From: Paraspadella gotoi | Taxonomy: Eukaryota; Chaetognatha | Reading direction: 5' to 3' | Length of the DNA stretch: 64,000 nt | Assembly: GCA_051294375.1 (NCBI GenBank) | Contig: CM119268.1 | Span: 9,545,216-9,609,215 of the forward strand | Shown: one piece after another, positions 1 through 12,239 of the stretch | Numbering within the stretch: the first letter of the stretch is position 1 | Layout of the letters: each line of letters starts with the position of its first letter | Translations under genes and position numbers: made by a program | The notes under the pieces: model-generated | Told to the model about the DNA's origin: nothing | Database searches by the model: none | The model's input: the letters and a program-made list of their open reading frames with translations, nothing else

Positions 1-2709
1 AATTAAAAGAAAAAAAAGAAAGAATAAAAGTAGAAGGAAAAGAAGAAAAAAGAGGAAACAGAAAGAGGAAAAAAGAAAAAAAAGAATAAATAAGAAGAAA
101 AATGAAGACAAGAAAAAAAGAAGTAACAAGGAAAAAGATGTGAACAGAAGTAAGACGCAAAAAACTCTCTCGCATGAAAAAAAAAAACAATAAAAAAAAA
201 AGGAAAATTAAAGGCAGTCGCTGAAAAAGTAAGGAACTTAAGTCTTACCAGAAGTGAATCGAAAGAACGAAAACAAAAAACAAGACAATTTTTTTTTTCC
301 ATTAAATTACAATTAGAGAAGAATGGAGAGAGAGAGAGAGAGAGAGAGCTAGAGAGAGAGAGAGACAGAACCACATTTAGTTCTAATAAAAAATATTCGT
401 ATCAAAAGTATTGATTCCTAACCAACCTTCGGACCATCCGACGAAAAAATACCAAGCATTAAAACCAACCAAGCAAAATTGTCTTGTTGAGAAACGACTT
501 CTTCTCGAAACGTCTTCCCCCCGCCCCCTTTCTCTCCGCCCCCCTTTTTCGTTCCACTTTCCCTTTTTACGAAGAAACTTTCCTTTGAGTCTTAGTTTAG
601 TAACAGGTTGTAAAATAACTCGAGCGAGAAATTCAGCCGATCGGGTTTATCTTTTTCTTTGATTCGCTTCTCAAAAGAAAAGCGTCTAAACTAAATAAAC
701 TCTTTTTCTCTTGTTTGTTTGTTTGTTTATTTTCGTTTTTATCTGTCGCGGCTTCGGGTTTCTTTCTAATTTCTTTTTTTTATATAATTATCCTCACTAG
801 GCTTTTTTTTTTATATATTTCTCTTTTTGAGTTTTTGATTTAATGTAGTTTTTTTCCTTTTTTTAAAAAAGTTTCTTTAATATCTCATGTTTCTCGATTT
901 TTTATATTTCATTTTAATATTTTTTACGTTTTTTCTATGTTATTTTTTTTTTAAATTTGGTTTTGTGATTCCTTCTTTTTTTTCGTTAAAAAATCGACCA
1001 AAAGGGATTGAGGATTTTACCGAGTTTCCGTTCGCGAGTGACACCAAAAAATGCGTACCATTTCTCATTGGATAAATGTTTGTTAAATTTTCTTTCCTCA
1101 TTTTATAGCAAAGTACTTGACATTTATATTTTAATTTCATGAGATTAATTTGATATTTACTTATGTAAAACAACCTTTCTTTAAAGGTCATTCAATTTCA
1201 TCTTCAGTAAAAAACTAAATCTTAAAAAAAAAATTATTATAAATTAATTATTCATTAATTACTTAAAATTATTAAAATTCACTTACACCATTAAATTAAG
1301 AATTATCTCCTTACGATATAAAATAATTATTCAAGACAGTCAAGAACATGCTCAGGACAGCATTTTTTTCTAATTGGACGAGTTGTATAAAGAAAATTTA
1401 AGATTTACAATTAAAAAAATTAATAAAAAAATAGTACTCAGAAATTACTCAACATTACAATAATTCAGATACGCCATTGATTAGATCATTAATAGGGATT
1501 TTTTATGATGTAAAAATTTTTTTTAAATTCAATCAAGAACACGCCTAAAGTAGGTTTTTTCACCAATTTTAGTGAGTTAAATAAAAAATTAAACATAGAA
1601 TAGTAAATGAATTAAACACGAAATAAAACTTATACATAAAAAACGTCGAGTAGTTCTCCTACTAATGATATACTTATGAATTATATTTATTAAATATTTA
1701 AAGTAGAGTAAAGATTTTTTTGGAGTCACTCGCGAACGGACACGGGGTATTTTTATCTCTCTCTCGCTCTCTCTTCAATATTTTTTTTAACTCGCGGAAA
1801 TTCAAATAATTTATTGCTTTGTATCACTTGGTTTCGCTTGATTTACGAATGAGTTATTTTTTTTCATAACTGTTTAAATAGTTAAAATAAATAAAAATAA
1901 AAAATAATAAAAACTTTGAACGAATCATGCGGGATGATTCAAATAAAAAAAAAAAAATTTTACAGAAAAACTTAGTTCGTTTTGTAAAAAGTAAAGATGG
2001 AAAAAAGAGGTTTTCTCCAAGATCGAGTCGGTCTTTTTAAGAATGAGAGATCATCACCAAATGACCCTTTAATCTCTCTCTCTCTCTCTCTCTCTCTTCT
2101 CCGTTCCTCAGTGTCCCTGTATCGTCTCTCTCGTCTCTCTCTCTCTCCTACCTGGTTGACTCCTGATTCTCCTCCTTTCCTCAAGGTTTTGTTTCCCAAA
2201 TGTTATTTCGGCCTNNNNNNNNNNNNNNNNNNNNNNNNNNNNNNNNNNNNNNNNNNNNNNNNNNNNNNNNNNNNNNNNNNNNNNNNNNNNNNNNNNNNNN
2301 NNNNNNNNNNNNNNNNNNNNNNNNNNNNNNNNNNNNNNNNNNNNNNNNNNNNNNNNNNNNNNNNNNNNNNNNNNNNNNNNNNNNNNNNNNNNNNNNNNNN
2401 NNNNNNNNNNNNNNNNNNNNNNNNNNNNNNNNNNNNNNNNNNNNNNNNNNNNNNNNNNNNNNNNNNNNNNNNNNNNNNNNNNNNNNNNNNNNNNNNNNNN
2501 NNNNNNNNNNNNNNNNNNNNNNNNNNNNNNNNNNNNNNNNNNNNNNNNNNNNNNNNNNNNNNNNNNNNNNNNNNNNNNNNNNNNNNNNNNNNNNNNNNNN
2601 NNNNNNNNNNNNNNNNNNNNNNNNNNNNNNNNNNNNNNNNNNNNNNNNNNNNNNNNNNNNNNNNNNNNNNNNNNNNNNNNNNNNNNNNNNNNNNNNNNNN
2701 NNNNNNNNN
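1..2709. other. AT-rich noncoding stretch, ends in a gap
   Basis: No supportable gene here. It holds a (GA)n tract at 326-365, a short (CT)n tract at about 1757-1775, another at 2072-2097, and many A/T homopolymers. Open frames in this stretch are Ser/Leu or Phe-rich translations of simple sequence. A 495-base run of N (2215-2709) hides whatever follows the KN-motif exon that enters it from the right. Confidence 0.7.
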
Positions 2710-4365
2710 CGCCGCTGCCGCCGCCGTCGACGCTGCCGTTGAAGCTGCCGGCGGAGCCTCTGTGGCCGTTGACGAGCTTCTTGGGTCCAGAGGCGGAAGG
2801 GAAGGAAGATTTGTCGTTGTAGAGCATAAATTCGATGCTTTTCTGCCATCGTTGCTTCTCGCTTCGATGGGAGGCGGGAATTTGACCTGATTTGGGAATT
2901 TCATACAATTGATTGAATTATTGATTTACTTCATTTGACAATTAGATTGATTGATTGATCGGTTGAATAAATTGATGACAAATATAAATTTTTTTTACCG
3001 ATTATCAGTTGATTGATTGATTTAAGTTTTAAATGATCGTTTGGTTGAATGATTTTCTCATCGATGCCCTAGCCCCTATCCTCGCCTGGTTTATTCAATT
3101 TCTCGCAAAATTCGACGAAGTCTGTTTCGATGTGATAACCATAGGGGCAGCACCGGCAACCGCCGTCTTCGCCGAAGGATGGGTTCGGAAGCGGCATCCC
3201 GCCTGAAAAAAAACAAAAAGTTGGTTTAGACAAAACGTTTTTTAAAATTTAGTTGGTTCGGCGATAAGACGAAAATCCTTGAAAAGAGAAGAAAAAATAT
3301 TAGATTGTGAATTTGTAGGGGTCTTCGTAATTTAGGCTGTTACCAGAGAAAAAGAAAAAAAAACTAAACTAATATTGCATTTAAAATAAACGTTCTTTAA
3401 TTAAGTATATTTTGTCGAATGAAGTTTGAGGATCAACAAATTATTTTTCATCTTTTAAAATCATTCAATTTAGTATTGTATTTTTGAGATCGAAGATCCG
3501 TCATAAAATGGAAAACCTAAAATGAAACTAAATTTCAAAAAAAAAGAAAAAAGAAAAAAAAAGAATCGAACCGAAACGTAAAAAATAATTCAAGGATTTG
3601 ATTCTGAATTTCTTTGCGAATTTTCTTCACCTTCGATCGTTAATGTCGCTCCAAGTGAGAAGTCGAAAAAAAAAAAAAATCCTAGAATTTGAAAAACAAA
3701 TGAACACCTGGTTTGGAATTGACACGCCGGGCCTTAATCCGGAGAGGGCTCTAAACAAATCTGATCGAAAGGGGCTCTCTGTCGTGCGCGGTGTGTGTAA
3801 ATTTATTCGCTTCCATCAAATAATGGAGAATCGAAAAAGGGACGGAGGGAAATTTCGAGAGAAGGATTATTTGAGGTTAAATTAGACGTGGAATGTTTTA
3901 TATTTTATTATAGATGAAATAAGATTTACGGGATATTTTGATAATTTAAAATATTAGTTGTCCCTTTTTGATGGGGGCCAAAAATAAGAAACAAGAAATT
4001 ACAAAAAAAAATGAAACATTGAAAACAAAACAGCGATAGAGATCGAGAGAAAAATTAAAAGGCAAAATTCGATAAAGAAATAGCCAAATAATAGCTCATA
4101 ATATTACATATCTTTACTTTGATTGCTTCTAATATCAATGAAAAGATGAAACTAATGAATGAAAATTAGGGGAAAAAAGATAACAAAGAAAAAAAAACGA
4201 TATATATAAATATATATATATATATATAAAGGAGAATAATTGCGGAGGAGAAAAAAACTTAGACGCGAAACCTTTTGATCTCAGAAAACCGTTCAATTCG
4301 GAAATGAGATAAAGAGAGTAATAGTATTGAGAGAGAGAGAGAGAGCACAGAGAGAGCGACGAGAG

Positions 4366-4400
<35 letters not shown>

Positions 4401-5789
4401 AGAGGACGAGAGAGGAACTCGAGAGAAAGGACAACAGCCGATAAGGAAAGGAGAGGCATCATCCCTCGCCTCCCATTGCGTCGCCGCGCTTTCCCGAGTG
4501 CAAAATCACNNNNNNNNNNNNNNNNNNNNNNNNNNNNNNNNNNNNNNNNNNNNNNNNAAAATCACCGCCTCACTTTTTTTTGTCTGGAAGGAAAGAAAAA
4601 ATAAGGAATAAAACGAAATACTGAAAACAAAAGGCGAAATGAGGGGAAAGGAGAGGAGAGGANNNNNNNNNNNNNNNNNNNNNNNNNNNNNNNNNNNNNN
4701 NNNNNNNNNNNNNNNNNNNNNNNNNNNNNNNNNNNNNNNNNNNNNNNNNNNNNNNNNNNNNNNNNNNNNNNNNNNNNNNNNNNNNNNNNNNNNNNNNNNN
4801 NNNNNNNNNNNNNNNNNNNNNNNNNNNNNNNNNNNNNNNNNNNNNNNNNNNNNNNNNNNNNNNNNNNNNNNNNNNNAAGAAGAAAAGAAAAGAAGGAAAG
4901 GGAAATAAAAGAAAGTAAAAAAGTGAATAGAGAATGAATAGAAAGGAAATGAAAGAAGAAAAAGAAAGAGAACAGGAAGGAAAACAAAGGAAAAAAGAAA
5001 GAAAAGAAAAAAGAAAGGAAAGGAAAAGAAAGAAAAAAAAAGGAAAAGAGTGGAAAAGAAAGACCAGAAAAAAATGGAAAAGAAAAGGAAAAGACAGAAA
5101 AAATAAAATAAAAACTAGGTAAGTGAGCTAAAAAAAAAATTGAAAAAGAATAAAGAAAGAAAATACAAAAAGGGGAAAAACTAACAAAGATTAAAATATA
5201 CATATATATATATATAAAATGAATGAAAAGAAAAACAGAAAAAATAGAAAAAATAGAAAGATAGAAAAGAAAGAGTATTAAGGAAACAAAGGAAACGAAG
5301 CGAAAAAAAGGGAAAGAAAATAAAGCAAAAGGAACATAAGGAGAGACGCAACATTGTCCCGCGACGCGATGTTGCAACGCGAAAGGTCAAAGGTCACCGA
5401 CGGGGAAAAAAGAAGCGCCGCCCGGAAATATCGCGGCGGGAGAGAATCATTGGTGGAGACGGCGTGGAGTGGCGTCTCGGGGAATGGCGTCATGGGTAGT
5501 GGCATGGCATGGCATGACGAGAGAAGTTAAAAGTGATTTGTCTTAAATCCTAGAGCTTGGTACGAAGCTTTCTAGTTGCTTACAAAGCGGTGATAGAATT
5601 GGTGTGGCTTTGATAGGAGTGACGAGGAATACGAGGATCGAGCATATCACTGATATTATCAGTGCAGTGTTGTTTAAAAGACGAAAAAGGTTAAAGTTGT
5701 TGGTAAAATGAGGGACAACGTTGTTGTATGGATTAGGCAATGGAATTTTAAGACTGCGGTACCTGAAACCGAGTTAAAGGTCGTGGTAT

Positions 5790-5841
<52 letters not shown>

Positions 5842-6292
5842 GACCTGGGGCGTATCCGCAGAGGTCGTGTTGGCTGAGCCGACTTCCGACGGCGTTGTCG
5901 TTGATCCTCAAACTCCCCGCGGACCTCGTCGTCGTCGTCATCATCGTCATCATCGGCGTCATCATCGTCGTCGTCGTTCTCTTCCTCACATCCGAGTCAG
6001 AGTTGAAAGGACGCGGGATGCAGGCGCAGTGACAGTGGCGCGGCGAATTGGCGCAGGGGCGGCGTTGGTGGGCGTGGCATCGACCGGCGCCCAGTTCCGC
6101 TTGAGATCTCGCTCGGCGTCGCGCTTGACTCCATTTTCGGTTCACCCGTCCGGACTTAACCGGCGTTCCCCGGCTCTTCTTGCGGGCGGCGCCTGGGGCG
6201 TCGGCGGCGTCGGCTGCCGCGGCGTCTGAGGCGGCGTCGACTATCGTCTTTTCCGGTTTCTCCGACGTCTGTTTCGACGCGCATCCGCCCAT
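2710..6292 (-). CDS. KN-motif protein with MGGC N terminus (partial, 3 exons seen)
   Basis: Minus-strand gene start read from three exons whose phases agree. Exon 1 (6292-5845) begins MGGCASKQTSEK, a Gly2 and Cys4 context that fits N-myristoylation plus palmitoylation, then Ala/Asp-rich and basic low-complexity sequence; it ends in phase 1. Exon 2 (3202-3086) follows a T-rich tract and CAG and gives residues 150-188, including PYGYHIETDFVEF at about 169-181. This fits the KN motif (PYG-F/Y-x-L/I-D/E-x-D-F) of KANK proteins, which bind talin at adhesions. Exon 3 (2886-2710) adds a Trp/Lys-containing segment (RWQKSIEFMLYND) and Ser/Gly-rich sequence, then enters a gap. The exon 2/3 intron needs a GC donor (CCAG|GCGAGG). 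Ankyrin repeats, expected in KANKs, are not visible. Exon 1 is open in several frames, so its reading rests on phase agreement. KN assignment is by motif only; the link between exons 1 and 2 is inferred. Confidence 0.52.
3203..5844 (-). other. Intron 1 of the KN-motif gene
   Basis: A 2.6-kb inferred intron. Read on the minus strand, a (CT)n tract (5838-5792) lies directly after the donor. It also holds GA-rich sequence at 4330-4400, a (TA)n tract near 4200-4228, A/G-rich sequence flanking the gap 4663-4876, and a GC-rich patch at 5345-5520 with a nuclear-receptor-type site. No internal exon is recognised, but the two gaps could hide one. Confidence 0.4.
5384..5396 (+). promoter_or_regulatory. 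Perfect DR1 nuclear-receptor element
   Basis: AGGTCA-A-AGGTCA, two perfect half-sites as a direct repeat spaced by one base. This is the classic binding site of RXR heterodimers, HNF4 and COUP-TF type receptors. It sits in a GC-rich patch inside intron 1 of the KN-motif gene, about 450 bases from exon 1. The match is exact; function is inferred. Confidence 0.5.
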
Positions 6293-9200
6293 CGTTCGAT
6301 TTAGGTGGGGGGGAGATGGGGAGTCAAGTCGGAGGAGCGGATGTAGTGGAGCGGAGGAAGAGGAGCGAAGAGTTTGAGCGTAACGAGTGTGAAGGGCAGG
6401 AGCGATTCAGTGGACGGACGGTCATTGTCATTAAGTATTTAACGATTTTTTGTATGTTTATTGTTAAATATTTATCATTTCGATTTGAGTTTAAATTTTC
6501 GACTTTTTATCAGTAAGAATAGACTTTTGGAGAAAGAAGAGGCTTTCGAAAAGAAGGGGAAGTTGTCATAGTCGTCGTCTTCACCGTCTTCCTTCTAGTA
6601 GACCTCACTTAAAGGCATTCGAATCTCGACTATATAATTTTCTTTTTACTTAATTTCAATATATTTTTTTAATGCGGTTTTTTTCGTTCGACGCGAAAAT
6701 TCGAGTCAAAATCCAATTCTGTGGTTTCTAGATTTTCCGTCAAAAAAAAAAAAAAAAAAAAAAATACGTGGACGAAATTTGACGACGAATCAACAATATT
6801 TTTTTAAATTTCTCATTCCGTTGTTAAAAAAAAAACAACTAAAAAAGATACCATAGACCAAAACTCGGACGGTTAATTTTATTTTTATTATTATCCTCGC
6901 GTTATTTTTTTCTTTCTTTCCAGTTTTTTTTCGGTTTTTAATTCCTTTTGTTTTTTGTTTTTTTTTTTCAAGTCGACCGTTTCTTTTTTTTATAGTCAAA
7001 TTCACTTTTTTCCGATATTTTAATATGTATATATTTTCGGTTTGTAACAAGCGGCTCGTTTGTTTAGTTTTGAGATAAATTGTTTTGCTTCGAATTTTCC
7101 ACTTAGCGAGTGATTTTGCGCCGCCATTAGACTCTCGACTCCTCCTCCTACTCCTCCTCCTCTTCCCGCTCCTCCTCCTCATCCCCCATGGGGGCGAAAA
7201 ATCGCTCGTTCAAACTTTTGAGGTGGATGAATTGGAGAAGTGGAGCCGGGGAGGGGGAGCGATTCATGGTGAAAGGGGGAAGTGGAGTGAGACTGAACTA
7301 CGTCTTTAAAGTGTGAAGGGGAAATTCAGCGAGTTAGAGGCAAGCAGCGTAGCGGGGGATATTCGCGGCAAAGAGCGGGGGGTGAATGAAACCTCGTGGA
7401 GGGTGAATGGGGAGGGAGGGACCAAAAAGTTAAGGGGGGCGTGGCAAGTTCCCCCCCCTCTTGTATTATTCCCTCGAGGGCGCCAGAGGTCCCTAGGAAA
7501 AAAAAAACTCAGAAAACAAAAGATCCGCTTCGATTGTTTTGCACCGAAAATAAATTGAATTTGGGTTTCGAATTTTCGATTTTGATGAACCGAGACGAAT
7601 GTAATGTTGAGACGCCGACCGTTTCCTCTGTTCCAAGCGTCAAGCCACGCCCTGGTTATAACAACCAACCAAACGCCTCAATCTCGGTCCATTCAACCCT
7701 CGGACACACAGACCGCTGCTGGCTCCGAAAAATCATCACTCTACCTTCGTCTCCTCTCCTCTGTCTCCCTCGTGCCTCCTTCCGTTCTTTCATCTCACTC
7801 TCTCACATCTCTCTCTCTCTCTCTCCCCCGCCGCCCTCTAATGTTATTCCAAAAGAGACGACCAACCGATTTTTTTTTTTGGCTCAAGGCGACGATTTTT
7901 ATCAAATTTTTTATATTTTGTTTTCGTTTTGATTTTTTTGGTTTATTTTGAGATTTTCGTCGACGCTGCTTAGAGTCTTGAAAACTTCAATCGGCTCTCG
8001 AATCAGCATCTGTTGATTTTCTTTCGACAAAATTTAGGGTCTTTTTCGAAAAAAAAAAAAAAAAAAATTCACAATAAAAAAAAAGGAAGCAATTTTTCTT
8101 TTTCTCCCGAGTGAGAAAACGATACGTAGGAGAAAATGGGAAGAATTTCTCGGAGTTCCCTTTTGTTTTCGTCTCCTTTTTCGTCGAGTTCCGTCGCGAC
8201 GGTCGTCGGAGGCGCGTCGATCACGCGATTCGGTATAAACAAAAGGCCGCGACGCCGGCGTCAACCGATTTGGTGCCAACAGGTGCGCGATGGCCGAGTT
8301 ATTTCCCCTTTAGCGTTAATGCTTGTGCTAATTAAAGACGCAAGTGGAATGTCAACGATCTTTTTTCTTTTTTAATTTGTTATAATTTAATCGTTTCAGT
8401 TTTATGCGCCGCCTTTTAAATCAAGCTTCTGTTTTTTCCCCCTGGTTTTTTTCTTCTTTTTTTTTCTCTTAAGTCGTTTCTCGACATATAAATTGTGATA
8501 TATTGAACGTAGTTTTACGACATTTTATTCTCATGTTAGAGCTCTTGGTCTTTTTAAACTTTGTGCCAGGCGGCTACGCGCCAATCCGCCTGACCGCGCG
8601 GCCGTCATACGTGTCCCTCATACGCCGACAAACGTCCGACGCTTGTCGCTTCAATCCGTCAGCGGTCGTCGCGCGGCAAAGCGTATCGCGTTCACGAAGG
8701 TCGTGTAACGTGATCGCGCGGTCGCGCTGCGCGGGGTCATAAACGCGTCACGTTAAAACACGCTGGCCACGGTTGACGGTGACGGTGAGTTAAAAATAGA
8801 AATAGAAATAAAAATTTCAAGACCGAACGTGTCACGTTTACGAAGGAATCGCGAGGAAAACAAACTTCGTCGCTGACTGCGACTATTTTATGTTTTGTTG
8901 TGCGAGTTTCTTTTTATTTCAGCTTTTTTTTTTTACGTTTCGTTGTTTTGTTTTGAAAGTTTAAAGTATTTTTTTCTTAAGTATTTTTTCTGTTTACGAT
9001 TTTAATCGCTTAGTTGTTAAAATTCTTTGCGGAAAACAGAACAAAAATTTATTTCTCTTCTTGGTTTAGAATTCTGGAAAAAAAGTTTTAAGTTAAAAAA
9101 CTTTCAATCATTGGAAATGAACGTTCGCGCAATCTTAAGTGGACGGAAATAAAAGATGTTGTACCCCAAAAAATAATAAATAACAAGAAATTAATGTCCA

Positions 9201-9560
9201 AAATTATCGCATTGACTGAGCGCAAAGTGGTAGAGCGGCAAGAAACGGTGAGCAGAGGGGCCGGTGGTGTATCGGAGCTCAGAACCGACCCAAGATAAGA
9301 GAAGCTTTCACTTCGAAACGAAAACGAAGCGAGGAAAAAAAAAAACGTGATGTGATGATGTTTCGCTTATAAAAAAAAAAAGAAGAATAAAGAAAAAAAG
9401 GAGAAAGTTTTAAAAGCTCGTCGATTTGGCGAAGAGAAAGTCCGAATTCCGGGAGGGGGGAGGGCCAAAAGGGGGGGGGAGAAAGGTGGTTGTTGTTGTG
9501 ATTATTTTCGCATCCGCGGCGTTCACATTATTGAGTCTTTACTTTAATCTTGACACCTAC
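6293..9560. other. Intergenic, CpG-rich patches, no firm gene
   Basis: Mixed AT-rich sequence with several CG-rich patches: 7100-7300, 7590-7740, 8130-8300 and 8560-8790. The last is dense in CpG and ends GACG|GTGAGT at about 8785, a good splice donor, with a TATAAAT at about 8484. This could be a promoter and noncoding first exon of a plus-strand gene, but no downstream exon was found. The patch at 8136-8300 is open on both strands, so neither reading can be preferred. Confidence 0.35.
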
Positions 9561-9649
9561 TAATACCACTCAACATGAACTTACTCTTTCTTAGGGAAAT
9601 AAAGAATGATTTAAGAAATTATGTCAAGATCGAAACCGGAGCTCAATTA

Positions 9650-9720
9650 TGAAAGCAGGTCTCGAACCCGGAAACGAAAGAAGGACAAGGATAACGCGAA
9701 CTCTCTGGGCCAACCTCGAG
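9650..9720 (-). repeat. tRNA-like sequence with A and B boxes (SINE head?)
   Basis: Read on the minus strand, TGGCCCAGAGAG (9712-9701) resembles an RNA polymerase III A box and GGTTCGAGACC (9668-9658) is a perfect B box, with tRNA-like spacing of about 32 bases. I cannot fold the stretch into a proper anticodon arm or acceptor stem, so a functional tRNA is unlikely. A tRNA-derived SINE fragment or tRNA pseudogene fits better. Confidence 0.35.
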
Positions 9721-10019
9721 CGGAAAAGGAAAGCGGAGGAAGGAAAAGACGAAGAGGGGAGAAGGGTAAGGGGGATGGGACCTGTTTTTTGGAAAAGGTA
9801 ATTGACGGAGAGACGGGTAAGTTTTGTGGGAAAGAAGGGGGATAAGATTTTGAAGGTGGGTTAAGACTGACGAGTAGGGAATTGGAAGTGAGGACAAGTG
9901 AAACTAAAAATAAATAAGATTATTTTTGAGATAAAAATGGTTTTCACTGTGCAGTGTGCACTGTGGAAGGGAGACTGATGGGGGAACGGAAATGTTAACA
10001 AGAACGGCAAGTTCAAGCT

Positions 10020-10271
10020 GTTGCGCCGCCATAACTTTTTGAACATGAGATCGTATTTTGACGTGATCACATGAATGTACAAACCTGTGCGATATATGAA
10101 ATAAGGGCACATTAAGCATCTAACAGTGTACAACATTTCAAATTGATAAGGTATTAGCCCATAGTTACGTTATGAGCATTTAAAATATAAATGCAATAGA
10201 CCAACAGACAGACCGATCGACTGACCGAATAGTGACTTGTAGAATTGTCCAGCAAGTATTCGCGGGGCAAC
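10020..10271 (+). mobile_element. Short element with GTTGCGCCGC ends, copy 1
   Basis: A 252-bp element starting GTTGCGCCGCC and ending GCGGGGCAAC, so the ends are inverted repeats of about 10 bp. Internally it carries a purine/C run built from CAGACAGACCGA-type units just before the right end. It shares both ends, the internal run and the following TAAAAA with the copy at 13747-14027. It has no coding capacity, so it is likely a non-autonomous DNA element. I see no clear target duplication. Confidence 0.5.
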
Positions 10272-10324
10272 TAAAAAGGGGAACTTGGCCAATAGCCAGT
10301 CGGGAAACGGGATGTAAGGAGATA

Positions 10325-10355
10325 GTGAGAGAGAGAGAGAAAGAGGAAGAGAGAG

Positions 10356-10414
<59 letters not shown>
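10325..10414 (+). repeat. (GA)n microsatellite, interrupted
   Basis: About 90 bp of GA dinucleotides with AGG interruptions. Its six-frame translations (Arg/Glu or Ser/Leu repeats) are not genes. Confidence 0.9.
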
Positions 10415-10415
<1 letters not shown>

Positions 10416-10695
10416 TTTACAAGCAAGATTGATGAGAGTGAGAGGTTGGAAAAGAGACACGTCGGAGATGAGGTGGGGGAATTCAACGAGGCTCATATCT
10501 TGGGAAGAGAATTTTTTCAATCAGACCTCGAGCAAAAACATTGAAGATTTCGAGAGAAAAATATCACTTTTTTTTTCTCGGATATTTTAGTCTTTTTAGG
10601 TATCGTAAAACAGAGTTCTATTGTGATTAGACGAAAGATATCTGAAAAAAAGGTCTTTGTAATTGTGAAAGAGTAAATTAATTGTGGACCAGTCA

Positions 10696-10699
<4 letters not shown>

Positions 10700-10736
<37 letters not shown>
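10700..10736 (+). repeat. (CT)n microsatellite
   Basis: An almost pure CT run of about 37 bp in otherwise noncoding sequence. Confidence 0.9.
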
Positions 10737-10741
<5 letters not shown>

Positions 10742-10914
10742 CTTAACATCGACGACATCAAGGGCTCGGCGTTTCCGGTGCCAAAGACGAGGCCGTCGCT
10801 CTCTAAGGCGCATCGCGCGATGTGAACAGAAAATAAAACTCTTACGAGTCACTGGGGATTCGGGAATCTTGGGTTTTAGACATTCGCGCCTGACAACTTG
10901 ACGGGTGACGACCG

Positions 10915-11000
10915 TTACAGTCGTCGTCGTCGCTGGTGACGGAAGCGGTGGAAACGGCGGCGGCAGCGGCGGCGGCGACGGCGGCGGCGGCAGCCCCTAA
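10915..11000 (+). repeat. (GTC)n and (GGC)n trinucleotide tract
   Basis: A GTC run followed by imperfect GGC/GGA/AGC triplets. One frame reads a Gly/Ser/Asp run ending Ser-Pro-stop, but there is no convincing start or splice context, so I treat it as simple sequence. Confidence 0.6.
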
Positions 11001-11271
11001 GTTTGTTTTTCGCTATCCAATTTTCTCGCATCGAATGCCTCGCGAACTGCAATAAAGATGAACCACATCAAAAAACAAAGATGTCGACGACTTTCTTCCG
11101 TACTGCGGTGGCGCCAACGTCATCTACGAACCAAGAAGATGCATATCCGTCTTTAAACGATGCATCTTCATCGTCTGAAAATTAAAAAGATGCGATTTCA
11201 TCTCGGATGCATTTCGGAAACTAGAATTTGTCTTTCCGCATGAAAAGAGATTTGATAGTGTGGAAGAGATG

Positions 11272-11330
11272 AAGGGTTCGAACCAGCGACCTTTCCTTTC
11301 AAACTTTTCGCCTTAGACTTTGTCAAAAAT
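11272..11330 (-). repeat. tRNA-like remnant with B box
   Basis: On the minus strand GGTTCGAACCC (11284-11274) is a B-box match. It is preceded by CTAAGGCGAAAAGTTTGAAA, which resembles the D-arm to anticodon segment of a Ser/Leu-type tRNA. The T-stem does not pair past two bases, so this is a degenerate tRNA or SINE remnant. Confidence 0.3.
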
Positions 11331-12019
11331 ACTACGCGAATTCAGGACGACTTTTTCAAACGCGTAATTAAAAAAAAAATTAAAAAAGTAAAAAAAGTTA
11401 AAAAAACAAAAAAACAAACAATATTCTAATTCCATTGGCGAGAAAATTTCATCCAAATTTATTGGAAATTGTGTTTTTTTTTGGTTTCGTGAATAAAAAA
11501 AAGTTATACTTTCATGTTTTTATTAAAACCGGAAATGACTCCGCGCGGAAGGAGGAGGAGGAAGAGGAAGAGGAGGCTAGAGACGAGAAGGAGGAGGAAG
11601 AGAATGAGAATAAGTAAATGTAAGCAGAGGAGGAGGAGGAGGAGAAAGAAGACGTGAGGACCTTCGAAGGACGTCGACGACGGAATCGGGCGACGACGGC
11701 GTCGGGAAGAAAGGGGGAGGGTGTCACGAGCAAGGTGTTGTTGATTGGAGCGCTTGAAGGTAAAGTTGTGAAGAGTGGCGCCGCTAGGTGGTTGACTTGG
11801 TCGAATGGCGCGATTAGGTTGAAATGATATTGATGATGAAAACGCCAATTTAAAAGAAAGAAAGTTGTGGGGTTTATCGGATGAGGTGGGCGAGTTTTGT
11901 GAGAATAGTGTGGAATTCATTAATAAATACTTAATTAATAATTATCATTATTTAGTTGGTCGAGCCAAAAATTTTCTCGGCACTCTGCTTTACTCGCTGG
12001 CTGCTAGAAAGGCGCTCAC

Positions 12020-12120
12020 CCTTCGTTCGGATCTCGTTCACACGCCGTTCGCACGCCGTTCGCACGCCGTTCGCACGCTGCTCCCTGGCCGTTCACTCTT
12101 CTTTCGCACGCCGTTCGCTC
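12020..12120 (+). repeat. Minisatellite of about 10-bp units
   Basis: Tandem variants of GTTCGCACGCC, about six clear units plus diverged ones, followed by a C-rich stretch and then irregular CT-rich sequence from 12240 to 12540. No gene is supported here. Confidence 0.65.
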
Positions 12121-12239
12121 ACTCCCCATCACCCCTCCCCCCTTTCCAAGGGAAAGAAAACCGAAGCCTCGGAAACTCTGCCTCATTTGCATATTTCAGT
12201 AAATCTCTGCCTGACAATAGAAATTCGTCATCGTCACCG

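Noticed and set aside
3-374. Long Ser/Leu/Phe-rich open frame
   Set aside because: It translates GA-rich and A-rich simple sequence on the opposite strand; no start context, no splice signals.
9218-9300. tRNA gene suggested by GTGGTAGAGCGG
   Set aside because: The A-box-like string is good, but no B box or T-arm follows at the right distance and the stems do not pair.
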